Below, one piece after another: positions 7,144 to 16,417 of a DNA stretch of 64,000 bases. The notes below the pieces were generated by a model, which was not told the DNA's origin, ran no database searches, and saw nothing but the letters and a program-made list of their open reading frames with translations. The translations under genes and the position numbers were made by a program. The DNA comes from Bradyrhizobium sp. URHD0069 (lineage in GTDB: Bacteria; Pseudomonadota; Alphaproteobacteria; Rhizobiales; Xanthobacteraceae), in assembly GCF_000701345.1 (NCBI RefSeq), contig NZ_JNIJ01000027.1, forward strand, positions 30,421 to 94,420, read 5' to 3'. How positions within the stretch are numbered: the stretch's first letter is position 1; every line of letters starts with the position of its first letter.

Positions 7144-9027
7144 ATGATTGCCCGACCAGGATCATTCGACGTCATCATCATCGGCGGTGGCCATGCCGGC
7201 TGCGAAGCCGCGGCCGCTTCCGCACGTATGGGCGCGAAGACGGCGCTGGTCACTCATCGCTTTGCGACCATTGGGGCGATGTCCTGCAATCCAGCCATCG
7301 GAGGCCTGGGCAAGGGCCATTTGGTCCGCGAGGTCGACGCGCTGGACGGGCTGATGGGCCGGGTCGCCGACGCCGCCGGCATCCAGTTTCGGATGCTGAA
7401 CCGGCGCAAGGGTCCGGCGGTGCGGGGTCCGCGCGCCCAGGCCGACCGCAAGCTCTATGCTGGCGCGATGCAGGCCGCGATCCGCGAGACCGCCAGTCTC
7501 GGCGTGATCGAAGGCGAGGTTGACGAGCTTGTCGTCGCAAACGGCCGCGTCGCCGGCGTCCGCCTGGCCGACGGCCGCGAGCTGTCCGCAGGCGCGGTTG
7601 TCATCACCACCGGGACTTTTCTGCGCGGGTTGATCCATCTCGGCGAGAAGAACTGGCCGGCCGGCCGTGTTGGCGAGGCGCCGGCGCTGGGCCTCTCGAG
7701 GTCCTTCGAAAGCGCCGGGTTTACCCTGGGTCGGCTGAAGACCGGTACTCCGCCGCGGCTCGATGGCACCACGATCGACTGGTCGGCGGTGGAAATGCAG
7801 CCCGGCGACGATCCGCCCGAGCCGTTTTCGGTGATGACGGACAGGATCACGACGCCCCAGATCCAGTGCGGCATCACCCGCACCACCCCGGCTACTCACG
7901 ACGTGATCCGGGCCAATGTGCATCGCTCGCCGATGTATTCTGGGCAGATCAAGAGTACCGGCCCACGCTATTGCCCCTCGATCGAGGACAAGATCGTTCG
8001 CTTTGGCGATCGCGACGGCCATCAGATCTTTCTGGAGCCGGAGGGGCTCGACGACACCACCGTCTATCCGAACGGCATTTCGACCTCGCTGCCGGAAGAG
8101 GTGCAGTTGGCGATCCTGGCCTCGATTCCAGGCCTCGAGCGTGTTCGTATGGTCCGGCTGGGCTATGCGATCGAATACGACCACGTCGATCCGCGCGAAC
8201 TCGATCCGGCTCTGCAGACCAAGCGCATCCGAGGGCTGTTCCTCGCTGGACAGATCAACGGCACCACCGGCTATGAAGAGGCGGCAGCGCAGGGGCTTGT
8301 TGCAGGTCTCAACGCGGCATTGGCCGCGAGCGGGTCTGAGCCCATCGTGTTCGACCGCGCCGACGGCTATCTCGGCGTAATGATCGATGATCTCGTGACG
8401 CGCGGGATCACCGAGCCGTATCGGATGTTCACCTCGCGGGCCGAGTACCGCCTGACCTTGCGGGCCGACAACGCCGATCAGCGCCTGACGGATAAGGGGA
8501 TCGCGTTCGGCTGCGTAGGGCGGGCGAGGGCGGCTCGCCACGGCGCCAAGATGGACGCGCTCAACGCGGCCAAGGGCCTGACAAAATCGCTGACGCTGAC
8601 GCCGAACGAAGCCGCTCGACATGGCCTCGCGCTCAACCGAGACGGTCATCGCCGTTCGGCCTTTGAATTGCTGGCCTATCCGGAGATCGGTTGGGCGGAG
8701 GTATGCGCAGTCTGGCCGGAATTGTCGTCCATTGACCCAGCGACTGCGGTTCATCTCGAAATCGACGCCAAATACGACGTCTATCTCGAACGCCAGATCG
8801 CCGATGTCGACGCCTTCCGCCGAGACGAGGGCTTGATCCTCGGCGATATCGATTACAGCGCCGTGCCCGGGCTTTCCAACGAGGCCCGCTCGAAGCTCGA
8901 AGCGCTGCGTCCGCGCACCGTGGGGCAGGCGGGTCGGCTCGACGGCCTGACACCGGCCGCCCTGGGGATATTGGCCGCCTATCTGCGGCGCGAAGCACGA
9001 CGGAAAGCCTCAGTATCGACCGCGTAA
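7144..9027 (+). CDS. mnmG: tRNA U34 carboxymethylaminomethyltransferase subunit MnmG (GidA)
   Basis: FAD-binding partner of MnmE in U34 modification of tRNA. The 627-residue protein starts MIARPGSFDVIIIGGGHAGCEAA, a dinucleotide-binding GxGxxG motif at about 14-19. It contains the GidA signatures GPAVRGPRAQADRKLY near 96-111 and GQINGTTGYEEAAAQG near 370-385, and the long C-terminal helical domain. Length is typical. It is flanked on both sides by parS sites and followed by the 385 bp spacer before rsmG. The opposite strand also stays open for long stretches here, which is a GC-composition effect. Confidence 0.97.
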   Translation: MIARPGSFDVIIIGGGHAGCEAAAASARMGAKTALVTHRFATIGAMSCNPAIGGLGKGHLVREVDALDGLMGRVADAAGIQFRMLNRRKGPAVRGPRAQADRKLYAGAMQAAIRETASLGVIEGEVDELVVANGRVAGVRLADGRELSAGAVVITTGTFLRGLIHLGEKNWPAGRVGEAPALGLSRSFESAGFTLGRLKTGTPPRLDGTTIDWSAVEMQPGDDPPEPFSVMTDRITTPQIQCGITRTTPATHDVIRANVHRSPMYSGQIKSTGPRYCPSIEDKIVRFGDRDGHQIFLEPEGLDDTTVYPNGISTSLPEEVQLAILASIPGLERVRMVRLGYAIEYDHVDPRELDPALQTKRIRGLFLAGQINGTTGYEEAAAQGLVAGLNAALAASGSEPIVFDRADGYLGVMIDDLVTRGITEPYRMFTSRAEYRLTLRADNADQRLTDKGIAFGCVGRARAARHGAKMDALNAAKGLTKSLTLTPNEAARHGLALNRDGHRRSAFELLAYPEIGWAEVCAVWPELSSIDPATAVHLEIDAKYDVYLERQIADVDAFRRDEGLILGDIDYSAVPGLSNEARSKLEALRPRTVGQAGRLDGLTPAALGILAAYLRREARRKASVSTA

Positions 9028-9031
9028 GGGT

Positions 9032-9047
9032 TGTTTCACGTGAAACA
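9032..9047. other. parS centromere site 2
   Basis: A second perfect TGTTTCACGTGAAACA palindrome, four bases after the mnmG stop codon. It is identical to the site at 7071. ParB bound here would spread over the surrounding mnmG-rsmG-parAB segment. Confidence 0.95.
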
Positions 9048-9412
9048 CGGCACAGGGCCCGGATGACGGGGGAAGCGTCCGCTAAAGGATTCAGGAACGT
9101 CATTGCGAGCGGCTCGCGGGGTTCGCGCCCGATGACAGGCGCCGCGAAACGATCCCGGCTCCCGCGTTAGCACCAGACGTCACCGGTGCAAACGCACATC
9201 GGATCCCGGGGTACCGGGTTCGATGCGGAGCCTGTCATAGGGCCGCACGTTGCGCGGACCCGTTGGCATCGGCCCGGAATGACGGTCTGGATTGTTTTGT
9301 CGCTTCGCTCCCGGGAAGGACAGTAAGATCGAGCCGCATTTAGAATCGAGCTGCATTTATCAGGTAGGCTCTCAGGCCTGACGACTCCAAGACGGCGACG
9401 AACATCAAATCA
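9048..9412. repeat. mnmG-rsmG spacer with palindromic repeat material
   Basis: No gene is visible in this 365 bp spacer. It contains GC-rich dyads and phrases such as GCGAGCGGCTCGCGGGGT, CCCGGGGTACCGGG and CCCGGAATGACGG that resemble the dispersed palindromic repeats elsewhere in the window. A promoter for rsmG-parA-parB may lie toward its right end, but I could not identify one with confidence. Confidence 0.4.
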
Positions 9413-10111
9413 ATGGCCAGAACAGCACAACAGACCGCAACCCCTGTCCTCGTCGCCGACAAGGGCGCGGCGCTCGGCCTGACGCCCGTTTCACGTGAAA
9501 CAGAGGCGCGGCTGGATCGCTATGTCGATCTCCTCCTCGAATGGCAGGCGAAAACCAACCTGGTCGCGCCGTCGACGCTTCCGCATCTGTGGACCCGGCA
9601 CATCTCCGATTCGCTGCAGCTTCTGGCCCTCGCCCCATCCGCCAAGATATGGGCCGACCTGGGCAGCGGCGGCGGCTTTCCGGGCGTCGTGCTGGCTTGT
9701 GCCTTGGCAGAAACCCCGGGAGCAATGGTTCATCTGGTGGAGCGCAATGCCAAAAAGGCCGCTTTCCTTCGCGAGGCGCTGCGCGTGACCATCTCGCCGG
9801 GCATGGTTCATCTCGCGGATATCGGGGATACTGTGGATAGAATCAGCGGCGCCGTCGATTGCGTCACAGCCCGGGCGGTGGCTCCGCTACACCAGCTCAT
9901 CGGTTTTGTGGAACCTCTGGTGAGACGGGGCGCAAAAGCCCTGTTTCTCAAAGGCCAAGATGTAGAGGCTGAATTGACCGAAGCCACTAAATATTGGAAT
10001 ATGAGGCCGAATCTGCATTCCAGCCGCACCGGCGGAGAGGGCTGGATCGTCGAGCTCGATCATATCGAGCGGCGCAATCCATCCGCGACACCCCATGGCA
10101 CCCGCGCATGA
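9413..10111 (+). CDS. rsmG: 16S rRNA (guanine527-N7)-methyltransferase RsmG (GidB)
   Basis: SAM-dependent methylation of G527 in 16S rRNA. The 232-residue protein has the family landmarks YVDLLLEWQAKTNLVAPST near 42-60, the SAM-binding motif WADLGSGGGFPGVVLA near 81-96, VHLVERNAKKAAFLRE near 105-120, and VTARAVAPLHQL. Its N-terminal segment PVSRET is encoded by a parS palindrome (9487-9502), as seen in gidB genes of other bacteria. Its stop codon overlaps the parA start (ATGA, 10108-10111), so the two are probably translationally coupled. Confidence 0.95.
   Translation: MARTAQQTATPVLVADKGAALGLTPVSRETEARLDRYVDLLLEWQAKTNLVAPSTLPHLWTRHISDSLQLLALAPSAKIWADLGSGGGFPGVVLACALAETPGAMVHLVERNAKKAAFLREALRVTISPGMVHLADIGDTVDRISGAVDCVTARAVAPLHQLIGFVEPLVRRGAKALFLKGQDVEAELTEATKYWNMRPNLHSSRTGGEGWIVELDHIERRNPSATPHGTRA
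9487..9502. other. parS centromere site 3, inside rsmG
   Basis: CGTTTCACGTGAAACA has the 14-bp parS core GTTTCACGTGAAAC with one change at the first outer base. It lies inside the coding sequence of rsmG and encodes the residues VSRET. It completes a cluster of three sites at 7071, 9032 and 9487. Confidence 0.9.
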
Positions 10112-10959
10112 CCGTAATTGATCAAATCTATCAAGAGGATAAGGCACCACGACCAACCGGCCATCCGCGCATTCTGGCGCTGGCCAACCAGAAGGGCGGT
10201 GTCGGCAAGACTACCACCGCGATTAATCTCGGCACGGCGCTCGCTGCGATTGGCGAACGCGTGCTGATTGTCGATCTCGATCCGCAAGGCAACGCCTCCA
10301 CTGGCCTCGGCATCGATCGTCGCAGCCGCAACTGCTCGACCTATGACGTGCTGATCGGTGAGGCGCCGCTGCGCGACGCGGTGGTGCCGACCGCGGTGCC
10401 GCGGCTGCAGATCGCGGCGTCGACAATGGATCTCTCAGGCCTCGAACTCGAGCTGGGCTCGGCGCGCGACCGCGCGTTCCGGCTGCGCGATGCGATCGCG
10501 GGGCTCAACACCAATGTCACGCCGGACTCCGACTACACTTACGTGCTGATCGATTGCCCGCCATCGCTCAATCTTCTCACCGTCAATGCGATGGCAGCCT
10601 CGGACGCAATCCTGGTGCCGCTGCAGTGCGAGTTCTTTGCGCTCGAGGGCCTGTCGCAATTGTTGCAGACGGTGGAGCAGGTGCGCAGCACGCTCAATCC
10701 CAACCTGTCGATCCATGGCATCGTGCTGACCATGTTCGACTCGCGCAACAACTTGTCGAACCAGGTTGTCGCAGATGTCCGGCAGTTCATGGGAGCCAAG
10801 GTCTATCAGACCATGATCCCGCGCAACGTGCGCATCTCCGAGGCGCCGTCCTACGGCAAGCCGGTGCTGGTGTACGATCTCAAATGCGTCGGCAGCGAGG
10901 CCTACCTCAAGCTTGCGACGGAAGTGATCCAGCGCGAGCGCGAGCTGCTCGCGCATTGA
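10108..10959 (+). CDS. parA: Chromosome partitioning ATPase ParA
   Basis: DNA-binding ATPase that moves ParB-parS complexes to segregate the chromosome. Starting at the ATG overlapping the rsmG stop gives 283 residues, MTVIDQIYQEDKAPRPT and onward. The deviant Walker A motif KGGVGKTTTAINLGTALA is at about 29-46, Walker A' VLIVDLDPQGNAS near 60, and LIDCPPSLNLLTVNAM near 148. An upstream in-frame start would run through rsmG in another frame and is unlikely. parB follows after about 107 bp. Confidence 0.96.
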   Translation: MTVIDQIYQEDKAPRPTGHPRILALANQKGGVGKTTTAINLGTALAAIGERVLIVDLDPQGNASTGLGIDRRSRNCSTYDVLIGEAPLRDAVVPTAVPRLQIAASTMDLSGLELELGSARDRAFRLRDAIAGLNTNVTPDSDYTYVLIDCPPSLNLLTVNAMAASDAILVPLQCEFFALEGLSQLLQTVEQVRSTLNPNLSIHGIVLTMFDSRNNLSNQVVADVRQFMGAKVYQTMIPRNVRISEAPSYGKPVLVYDLKCVGSEAYLKLATEVIQRERELLAH

Positions 10960-11066
10960 AAGAACGTGGATGGCCGGCGCGAAGAGCGCCTTTGCCCACC
11001 TTACAAATTACCCAACCTTAAGATTCTAATTCCGGAGTGATGCGAGTGAATCCAAGGGAGCTGGCG

Positions 11067-11945
11067 ATGGCCGACGAAGCGCGTTCGCGACTGGGCCGCG
11101 GTCTTGCAAGTCTGATCGGAGATGTTGGCGGCGAAGCCGCGCATGTCGAGCGGCCGCGCGCGCAGCGTAAAGTGCCGATCGAATTCCTCAAGCCCAATCC
11201 GCGCAATCCGCGTCGCGCGTTTTCCGACGCCGAACTCGGCGAACTCTCCGATTCGATCAAACAGCACGGCGTGATCCAGCCGATCGTGGTGCGCCCGGTG
11301 CGCGGCGTACAGGACCGCTACGAAATCATCGCCGGCGAACGCCGCTGGCGCGCGTCGCAGATCGCCGGCCTGCACGAGGTGCCGATCGTCCCGGTCGACG
11401 TCAGCGATAGCGAGGCGCTCGAGATCGCGATCATCGAAAACGTACAGCGCGAAGACCTCAATGCGATGGAAGAGGCGCAGGGCTATCATGCGCTGGCCGA
11501 TGAATTCAAACGCAGCCAGGAGGAGATCGCAAAGATCGTCGGCAAGAGCCGCAGCCATGTCGCCAACATGATGCGGCTGACGAAACTGCCGGCCGAGGTG
11601 CAGGCCTACATCGCATCGGGCCAGTTATCCGCCGGCCACGCGCGCGCGCTGATCGGCGTGCCTGATCCAACGGCCGCCGCCAAGCGTATCGTCGAGGAAG
11701 GCCTCAACGTGCGTCAGACCGAGGCGCTGGCGCATGTCGAGGGCGTGCCGGAGCGCAAGCCACAGAAGGCGCGCGGTGGCAAGGTGAAGGACCCTGACAC
11801 GCTCGCGCTGGAAAAGCGCGTCAGCGACGCGCTCGGGCTCGCGGTCAGCGTCGAACACCGCGATCCCGGCGGCACCGTGCACATCCGCTATCGCGACCTC
11901 GAACAGCTCGACGAGATCTTGCGAAGGCTGGATGCGACAAATTGA
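11067..11945 (+). CDS. parB: Chromosome partitioning protein ParB
   Basis: CTP-dependent DNA clamp that loads at parS. I chose the ATG at 11067 (MADEARSRLGRGLASLIGD, 292 aa) because AAGGGAG lies at a good distance upstream; a GTG at 11037 would add ten residues. Motifs: GLGRGLASLI-type N-terminus that contacts ParA, the CTP-binding box ENVQREDLNAMEEAQGYH and GERRWRASQIAG, a helix-turn-helix SQEEIAKIVGKSRSHVANMM, and a C-terminal dimerisation domain. Its targets are presumably the three parS sites 1.6-4 kb upstream. Confidence 0.95.
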   Translation: MADEARSRLGRGLASLIGDVGGEAAHVERPRAQRKVPIEFLKPNPRNPRRAFSDAELGELSDSIKQHGVIQPIVVRPVRGVQDRYEIIAGERRWRASQIAGLHEVPIVPVDVSDSEALEIAIIENVQREDLNAMEEAQGYHALADEFKRSQEEIAKIVGKSRSHVANMMRLTKLPAEVQAYIASGQLSAGHARALIGVPDPTAAAKRIVEEGLNVRQTEALAHVEGVPERKPQKARGGKVKDPDTLALEKRVSDALGLAVSVEHRDPGGTVHIRYRDLEQLDEILRRLDATN

Positions 11946-11990
11946 GTTGCCATTCCGCGTTGGCTGGTTTCACGCGCGCCGCGGAATGAC

Positions 11991-13019
11991 TCACCCCCGC
12001 CGCCTTGCATTCGCGGCGATCGACAATAGCGCGCGCTGGGCGATCACGGCGGCCAGCGCTGACTGCTTGCGCATCTCCAGTGCCGTGGTGGCGAGTTGCT
12101 CGATGATCGCCACCAGCCGCGCCGCATTGAAATTGCGCAGCGCGATCTCGACATTTCCCTTTCGCGAAAAGTGCAGCCGTGGAAATCCGCTATCGAGCAG
12201 CGTCGATACCGGCGTTCCCTCCGCAACCGCAAGTGCCGATTTGTGCAGCCACGCCGCCTGACGCTGGGCGGCGGAAATAATCATGCCGGGGTAAGTGCCT
12301 GCGACCATCGCCTTGGCGAATTCAGTTTCGACTGCGGCGGAATTGCCGGCGAAGGCGCCGTCCACGATCGGATCGATCTTCAGCTCGGAAGCATCCGCAA
12401 CGATCGCCATCACGTCCTCGAGCGTCACCTCACGTTCGCCATGGGCATAGAGCGCGAGCTTCTTCAGCTCGTTGCGCGAGGCCTGGCGGTCACCACCAAG
12501 CAACGCCATCAGCGCCGCGCGCGCGTCCGACGCGATGCGCAAATTCGAAACCCGCAATTCATCGTCGATCAGTTTCGCCAGATCGCGTTCGCCGTCGGGA
12601 TAACAGCTGATCGCCACCGCCGTCCTGGCGCGCTCGCAGGCCTTGCGCAGCGGCGATTCCGGCCGCAGCTCGCCGGCCTCGATCACGATGCGGCAATCCT
12701 TTAAGGGCATCTCGGCCAGCGTATCGATCCCGCTGGCAAAGCTGCGGGAGCCGGCGCGGACGCGGATCGCGCGGCGGCCGCCAAACAGCGGCACCGTCAT
12801 CGCTTCATCGACCAGCCGCGACGGCTCGGCCGAAAGTTCGTCGCCGTCCAGCCTGACCAGCGAAAACGGATCGTTGGGGTCGTCGACCGCGGATGCCAGC
12901 AGCGCGTCGGCGCGCTCGCGCACGAGGCCCGCGTCGGGGCCATAGAGCAGGATGATGGGGCGGCCCGGATCGGGCCGGGCGAGGAAAGCGTCGATTTCTT
13001 TTCCGCGAAGCGCGACCAC
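11991..13019 (-). CDS. holA: DNA polymerase III delta subunit
   Basis: Clamp-loader subunit that opens the beta clamp. The 342-residue protein starts with GTG (MVALRGKEIDAFL) and has the HolA features IILLYGPDAGLVRERADALL near 22-41, DPFSLVRLDGDEL, a short degenerate ATPase-like core and a helical C-terminal collar domain. It converges on parB, with 45 bp between the stop codons. lptE and leuS upstream on the same strand suggest the conserved leuS-lptE-holA order found in many proteobacteria, although a repeat separates lptE from holA here. Confidence 0.92.
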   Translation of the reverse strand: MVALRGKEIDAFLARPDPGRPIILLYGPDAGLVRERADALLASAVDDPNDPFSLVRLDGDELSAEPSRLVDEAMTVPLFGGRRAIRVRAGSRSFASGIDTLAEMPLKDCRIVIEAGELRPESPLRKACERARTAVAISCYPDGERDLAKLIDDELRVSNLRIASDARAALMALLGGDRQASRNELKKLALYAHGEREVTLEDVMAIVADASELKIDPIVDGAFAGNSAAVETEFAKAMVAGTYPGMIISAAQRQAAWLHKSALAVAEGTPVSTLLDSGFPRLHFSRKGNVEIALRNFNAARLVAIIEQLATTALEMRKQSALAAVIAQRALLSIAANARRRG

Positions 13020-13041
13020 GATTAGCCCTGTTGAAACAATT

Positions 13042-13137
13042 CGTCATTCCGGGACGCGCGACTTGGCGTGGACCCCGGAATCCAGAGATTACAGCGCGAG
13101 ATTCCGGGTCCGCGCTAACGCGTGCCCTGGAATGACG
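13042..13137. repeat. Palindromic repeat between lptE and holA
   Basis: Outer arms CGTCATTCCGGGAC-like and CCCTGGAATGACG, with inner arms CCCCGGAATCC and ATTCCGGGTCC, make a long imperfect hairpin that fills the 124 bp lptE-holA spacer. The repeat at 32353-32436 belongs to the same family (shared CGTCATTCCGGG ends). Confidence 0.7.
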
Positions 13138-13143
13138 GAGGGT

Positions 13144-13695
13144 TCAGGTGCCGGCGACGAAGAACGAGGCCAGCCGGGTCTGGATATTTTCCGCGATTTC
13201 CTGGGCGGCGCGATCCTCGGCGTCCCGGAACGCGCGGGAACGGGAGAAGCGCTGGTAGCTGCCGGGGATGTCGTAGGAGACGCGGGCGAACGTGCTGCCG
13301 GTCATGACCGATTTGTTCGAGGCGATTTCGATCAGGTTGTACTGCGCATCGATACCGACATTCTCGCCGGTGGGCAGCGCGGTGTTCGGATCGATCATCA
13401 GCGACGAACGGCTGGTGTAGAACCGCAGCACCAGCCGGTGGGTGGGCGGCACGCCGGTGGCGGTGCCGTAAAGCTTGAACGCCAGCGCATTACGAATTTC
13501 GACGCCGATTCGCGCCTCGCGCGAGGCGTTGGGCTTGTCCACGGGGGGGATTTCCACCCCCATCAGCTTTTCTCGCAGGGCGGGTGTGCCATCGGTGCGT
13601 TCGGCATACATCGGCTGGAAGCAGCCGGCCGTCAGCGCCGCCAGGGCGGCTACGGCCAGAAGCCGAGCGGCGATGCGGGTTTTAGCCAACGACAT
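13144..13695 (-). CDS. lptE: LPS-assembly lipoprotein LptE
   Basis: Outer-membrane lipoprotein that plugs LptD during lipopolysaccharide insertion. The 183-residue protein has a basic N-terminus, a hydrophobic stretch and a lipobox ALTAGC at about 20-25 followed by FQPMYAER, a typical alphaproteobacterial LptE opening. It overlaps the upstream leuS gene by 14 bp, the usual arrangement. The rest (YNLIEIASNKSVMTGSTF, QRFSRSRAFRDAEDRAA) fits the LptE/RlpB beta-alpha fold. Confidence 0.88.
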   Translation of the reverse strand: MSLAKTRIAARLLAVAALAALTAGCFQPMYAERTDGTPALREKLMGVEIPPVDKPNASREARIGVEIRNALAFKLYGTATGVPPTHRLVLRFYTSRSSLMIDPNTALPTGENVGIDAQYNLIEIASNKSVMTGSTFARVSYDIPGSYQRFSRSRAFRDAEDRAAQEIAENIQTRLASFFVAGT

Positions 13696-16306
13696 TCACG
13701 ATCCTCATGGGAACAATGATCACCTTGCGGACGGCTTTGCCGCCGAGCGCCTGTTTTACAGCATCGAGGTCTAAAACGGCAGCCTCAATTTCCGGATTCT
13801 GCGCGTTACGGGCCACTGTGACCTCACCCCGTTTTTTGCCGTTGACCTGAACCACAAACGTCACGGTGTCTTCAACCAGCAAATCGCGTTCGATTTTGGG
13901 CCAGCTGGCCTCCGACACTAGGCCGGGCCGCCCCAGCACCTGCCAGCATTCCTCGGCCAGGTGCGGCATCATGGGGGCGAACAGTTGAACCAGGATGACC
14001 GCGGCCTCGCGAACGGCCCATCCGAGGTCCGGCGGCGGTGTTTCCGGGCGCGCCAGTACCTCGATCAGCGCATTGGAGAATTCCCGGATGTAGGCGAGGC
14101 AGACGTTAAAATGCAGCTTTTCGATTCCGGTGGAAACCTTGTCCAGCGCGCTATGGGCCGCCTTGCGCAGGGCCAGTGCATCCGCACCGAAGCTGGCCGG
14201 CCGCGCCGAGGGCGCGGCTTTGGCGATATCAGCGGACTCATTGACCAGCCGCCACAGCCGCTGCACGAAGCGCGATGCGCCCTGCACCCGCTCGTCGCTC
14301 CAGATCACGTCGCGATCGGGGGGCGAATCCGACAGCATGAACCAGCGCGCCACGTCGGCGCCGTAGGTCGCGATGATGTCGTCGGGGTCGACGGTGTTGC
14401 GCTTCGACTTCGACATCTTCTCGATCGAGCCGATTGAGATTTCTTCTCCGGTCTCCATCAAGCTGGCGCGGCGGCCCTCGGCGCCGGTCTCGATTTTGAC
14501 CTCGGCCGGCGTGACATAGCTGCCGTCGGCCTTTTGATAGGTCTCGTGCACCACCATGCCCTGCGTGAACATGCCGGCGAACGGCTCATCCATGCCGATA
14601 TGGCCGGTGGCCTTCATCGCGCGGGTAAAGAACCGGCTATACAGGAGATGCAGGATAGCGTGCTCGACGCCGCCGATATATTGGTCGACCGGCATCATCC
14701 GGTCCACCACCGGCGGCGTGGTCGGCGCGTTCTCGTTCCACGGATCGGTGAAGCGCGCGAAGTACCACGACGAATCCACGAACGTGTCCATGGTATCGGT
14801 CTCGCGCTGAGCCTTGCCGCCACATTGCGGACAGGCGACGTGCTTCCAGGTCGGATGATGGTCGAGCGCATTGCCGGGCCTATCGAACGTCACATCCTCC
14901 GGCAGCACCACCGGCAGGTCCTTATCGGGCACCGGCACGACATCGCATTTCGGGCAATGAATCACCGGGATCGGGCAGCCCCAATAGCGCTGACGCGAGA
15001 TGCCCCAGTCCCGCAGGCGGAAGTTCACCTGCCGCTCGCCGACGGGCATGTTGCCGCGCAGCTCTGCCTCTAGCCTCCTGGCGACCTCCTCCTTGGCCTG
15101 CCCAATGGTCATGCCGTCGAGAAAGCGTGAATTGATCATGCGGCCGTCGCCGTCATAGGCGGTGTCCGTTATCACGAATGTCGTCGGGTCCTGGCCTTCG
15201 GGGCAAACCACCGGCGTATTGCCGAGGCCGTATTTGTTGACGAAGTCGAGGTCGCGCTGATCGTGCGCAGGACAGCCGAAGATCGCGCCGGTGCCGTATT
15301 CCATCAACACGAAATTGGCGACGTAAACCGGCAGCTTCCAGTTCGCATCGAAGGGATGGATTGCCTTGATGCCGGTATCGAAGCCCTGCTTTTCCTGGGT
15401 GTCGATAATTTCCTGCGCAGTGCCGTGACGCTTCGCCTCCGCGATGAACTCGGCGAGATCCGGATTCTTCGCAGCCGCGGCCTGCGCCAGCGGATGATCC
15501 GGCGCGATCGCCATGAATTTTGCACCGAACAGCGTGTCATGCCGCGTGGTGAATATCTTCAGCTCGGTCTCGCCGGCAGGCGTGGTCGCCGGATCGAGCG
15601 CGAAGCGGACCAGCATGCCTTCGGAGCGCCCGATCCAGTTGCGCTGCATCAGCCGTACCTTGTCGGGCCAGCGATCCAGCGTATCGAGCGCGTCCAATAG
15701 CTCCTGCGAATATTTGGTGATCTTGAAGACCCACTGCTTCATCTCGCGCTGCTCGACCAGCGCGCCGGAGCGCCAGCCGCGGCCGTCGATCACCTGTTCG
15801 TTGGCGAGCACGGTCATGTCGACCGGATCCCAGTTGATCTTGCGATGCTCGCGCTCGGCGAGACCAGCGCGCAGAAAATCCAGGAACATCTTCTGCTGAT
15901 GCTTGTAGTAAGACGGGTCGCAGGTGGCGAATTCGCGTGACCAGTCGAGCGACAGCCCGATCGATCGCAGCTGCTTCTTCATCGCGGCGATATTGTCGTA
16001 GGTCCACGCCTTCGGCGCTACCTTGCGCTCGATTGCAGCGTTCTCCGCCGGCAGCCCGAACGCATCCCAGCCCATCGGGTGCAGCACGTTAAAACCCCTG
16101 GCCCGCATGAAGCGCGCCAGCACGTCGCCAAGCGTGTAATTGCGGACATGTCCGATATGGATGCGCCCGGACGGGTAGGGGAACATCTCGAGCACGTAAT
16201 ACTTCGGCCGCCGGTCCTCGTTTTTGGAGGCGAAGATCGCCTCTTCATCCCACTGGCGTTGCCAGCGTGGCTCGGATTCGCGTGCGTTATAGCGTTCGGA
16301 GGTCAT
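13682..16306 (-). CDS. leuS: Leucyl-tRNA synthetase
   Basis: Class I aminoacyl-tRNA synthetase that charges tRNA-Leu. The 874-residue protein shows the HIGH-type motif (YPSGRIHIGHVRNYTLGD, about 44-61) and the KMSKS loop (MSKSKRNTVDPDD, about 630). It also has the zinc-ribbon-like Cys pairs (HCPKCDVV and CPQCGGKAQ), the editing domain (YGTGAIFGCPAHDQRD) and a C-terminal anticodon-binding domain. Family length is normal. It is followed by overlapping lptE. Confidence 0.98.
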   Translation of the reverse strand: MTSERYNARESEPRWQRQWDEEAIFASKNEDRRPKYYVLEMFPYPSGRIHIGHVRNYTLGDVLARFMRARGFNVLHPMGWDAFGLPAENAAIERKVAPKAWTYDNIAAMKKQLRSIGLSLDWSREFATCDPSYYKHQQKMFLDFLRAGLAEREHRKINWDPVDMTVLANEQVIDGRGWRSGALVEQREMKQWVFKITKYSQELLDALDTLDRWPDKVRLMQRNWIGRSEGMLVRFALDPATTPAGETELKIFTTRHDTLFGAKFMAIAPDHPLAQAAAAKNPDLAEFIAEAKRHGTAQEIIDTQEKQGFDTGIKAIHPFDANWKLPVYVANFVLMEYGTGAIFGCPAHDQRDLDFVNKYGLGNTPVVCPEGQDPTTFVITDTAYDGDGRMINSRFLDGMTIGQAKEEVARRLEAELRGNMPVGERQVNFRLRDWGISRQRYWGCPIPVIHCPKCDVVPVPDKDLPVVLPEDVTFDRPGNALDHHPTWKHVACPQCGGKAQRETDTMDTFVDSSWYFARFTDPWNENAPTTPPVVDRMMPVDQYIGGVEHAILHLLYSRFFTRAMKATGHIGMDEPFAGMFTQGMVVHETYQKADGSYVTPAEVKIETGAEGRRASLMETGEEISIGSIEKMSKSKRNTVDPDDIIATYGADVARWFMLSDSPPDRDVIWSDERVQGASRFVQRLWRLVNESADIAKAAPSARPASFGADALALRKAAHSALDKVSTGIEKLHFNVCLAYIREFSNALIEVLARPETPPPDLGWAVREAAVILVQLFAPMMPHLAEECWQVLGRPGLVSEASWPKIERDLLVEDTVTFVVQVNGKKRGEVTVARNAQNPEIEAAVLDLDAVKQALGGKAVRKVIIVPMRIVNVVG

Positions 16307-16417
16307 GAAATCGCAGGGCTTTTTGGGACTCGCGGCCAGTCAAAGGACGGCGGACTAGGCCACAAAAGACCGCGAGGGGTCAACGCCCCAGCACTTCAAA
16401 AGGTTGATGGTAAAGCC

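Noticed and set aside
7162..8754. Long open frame (530 codons) antisense to mnmG
   Set aside because: mnmG is unambiguous on the plus strand. High GC at third positions leaves the antisense frame open, and its translation shows no domain.
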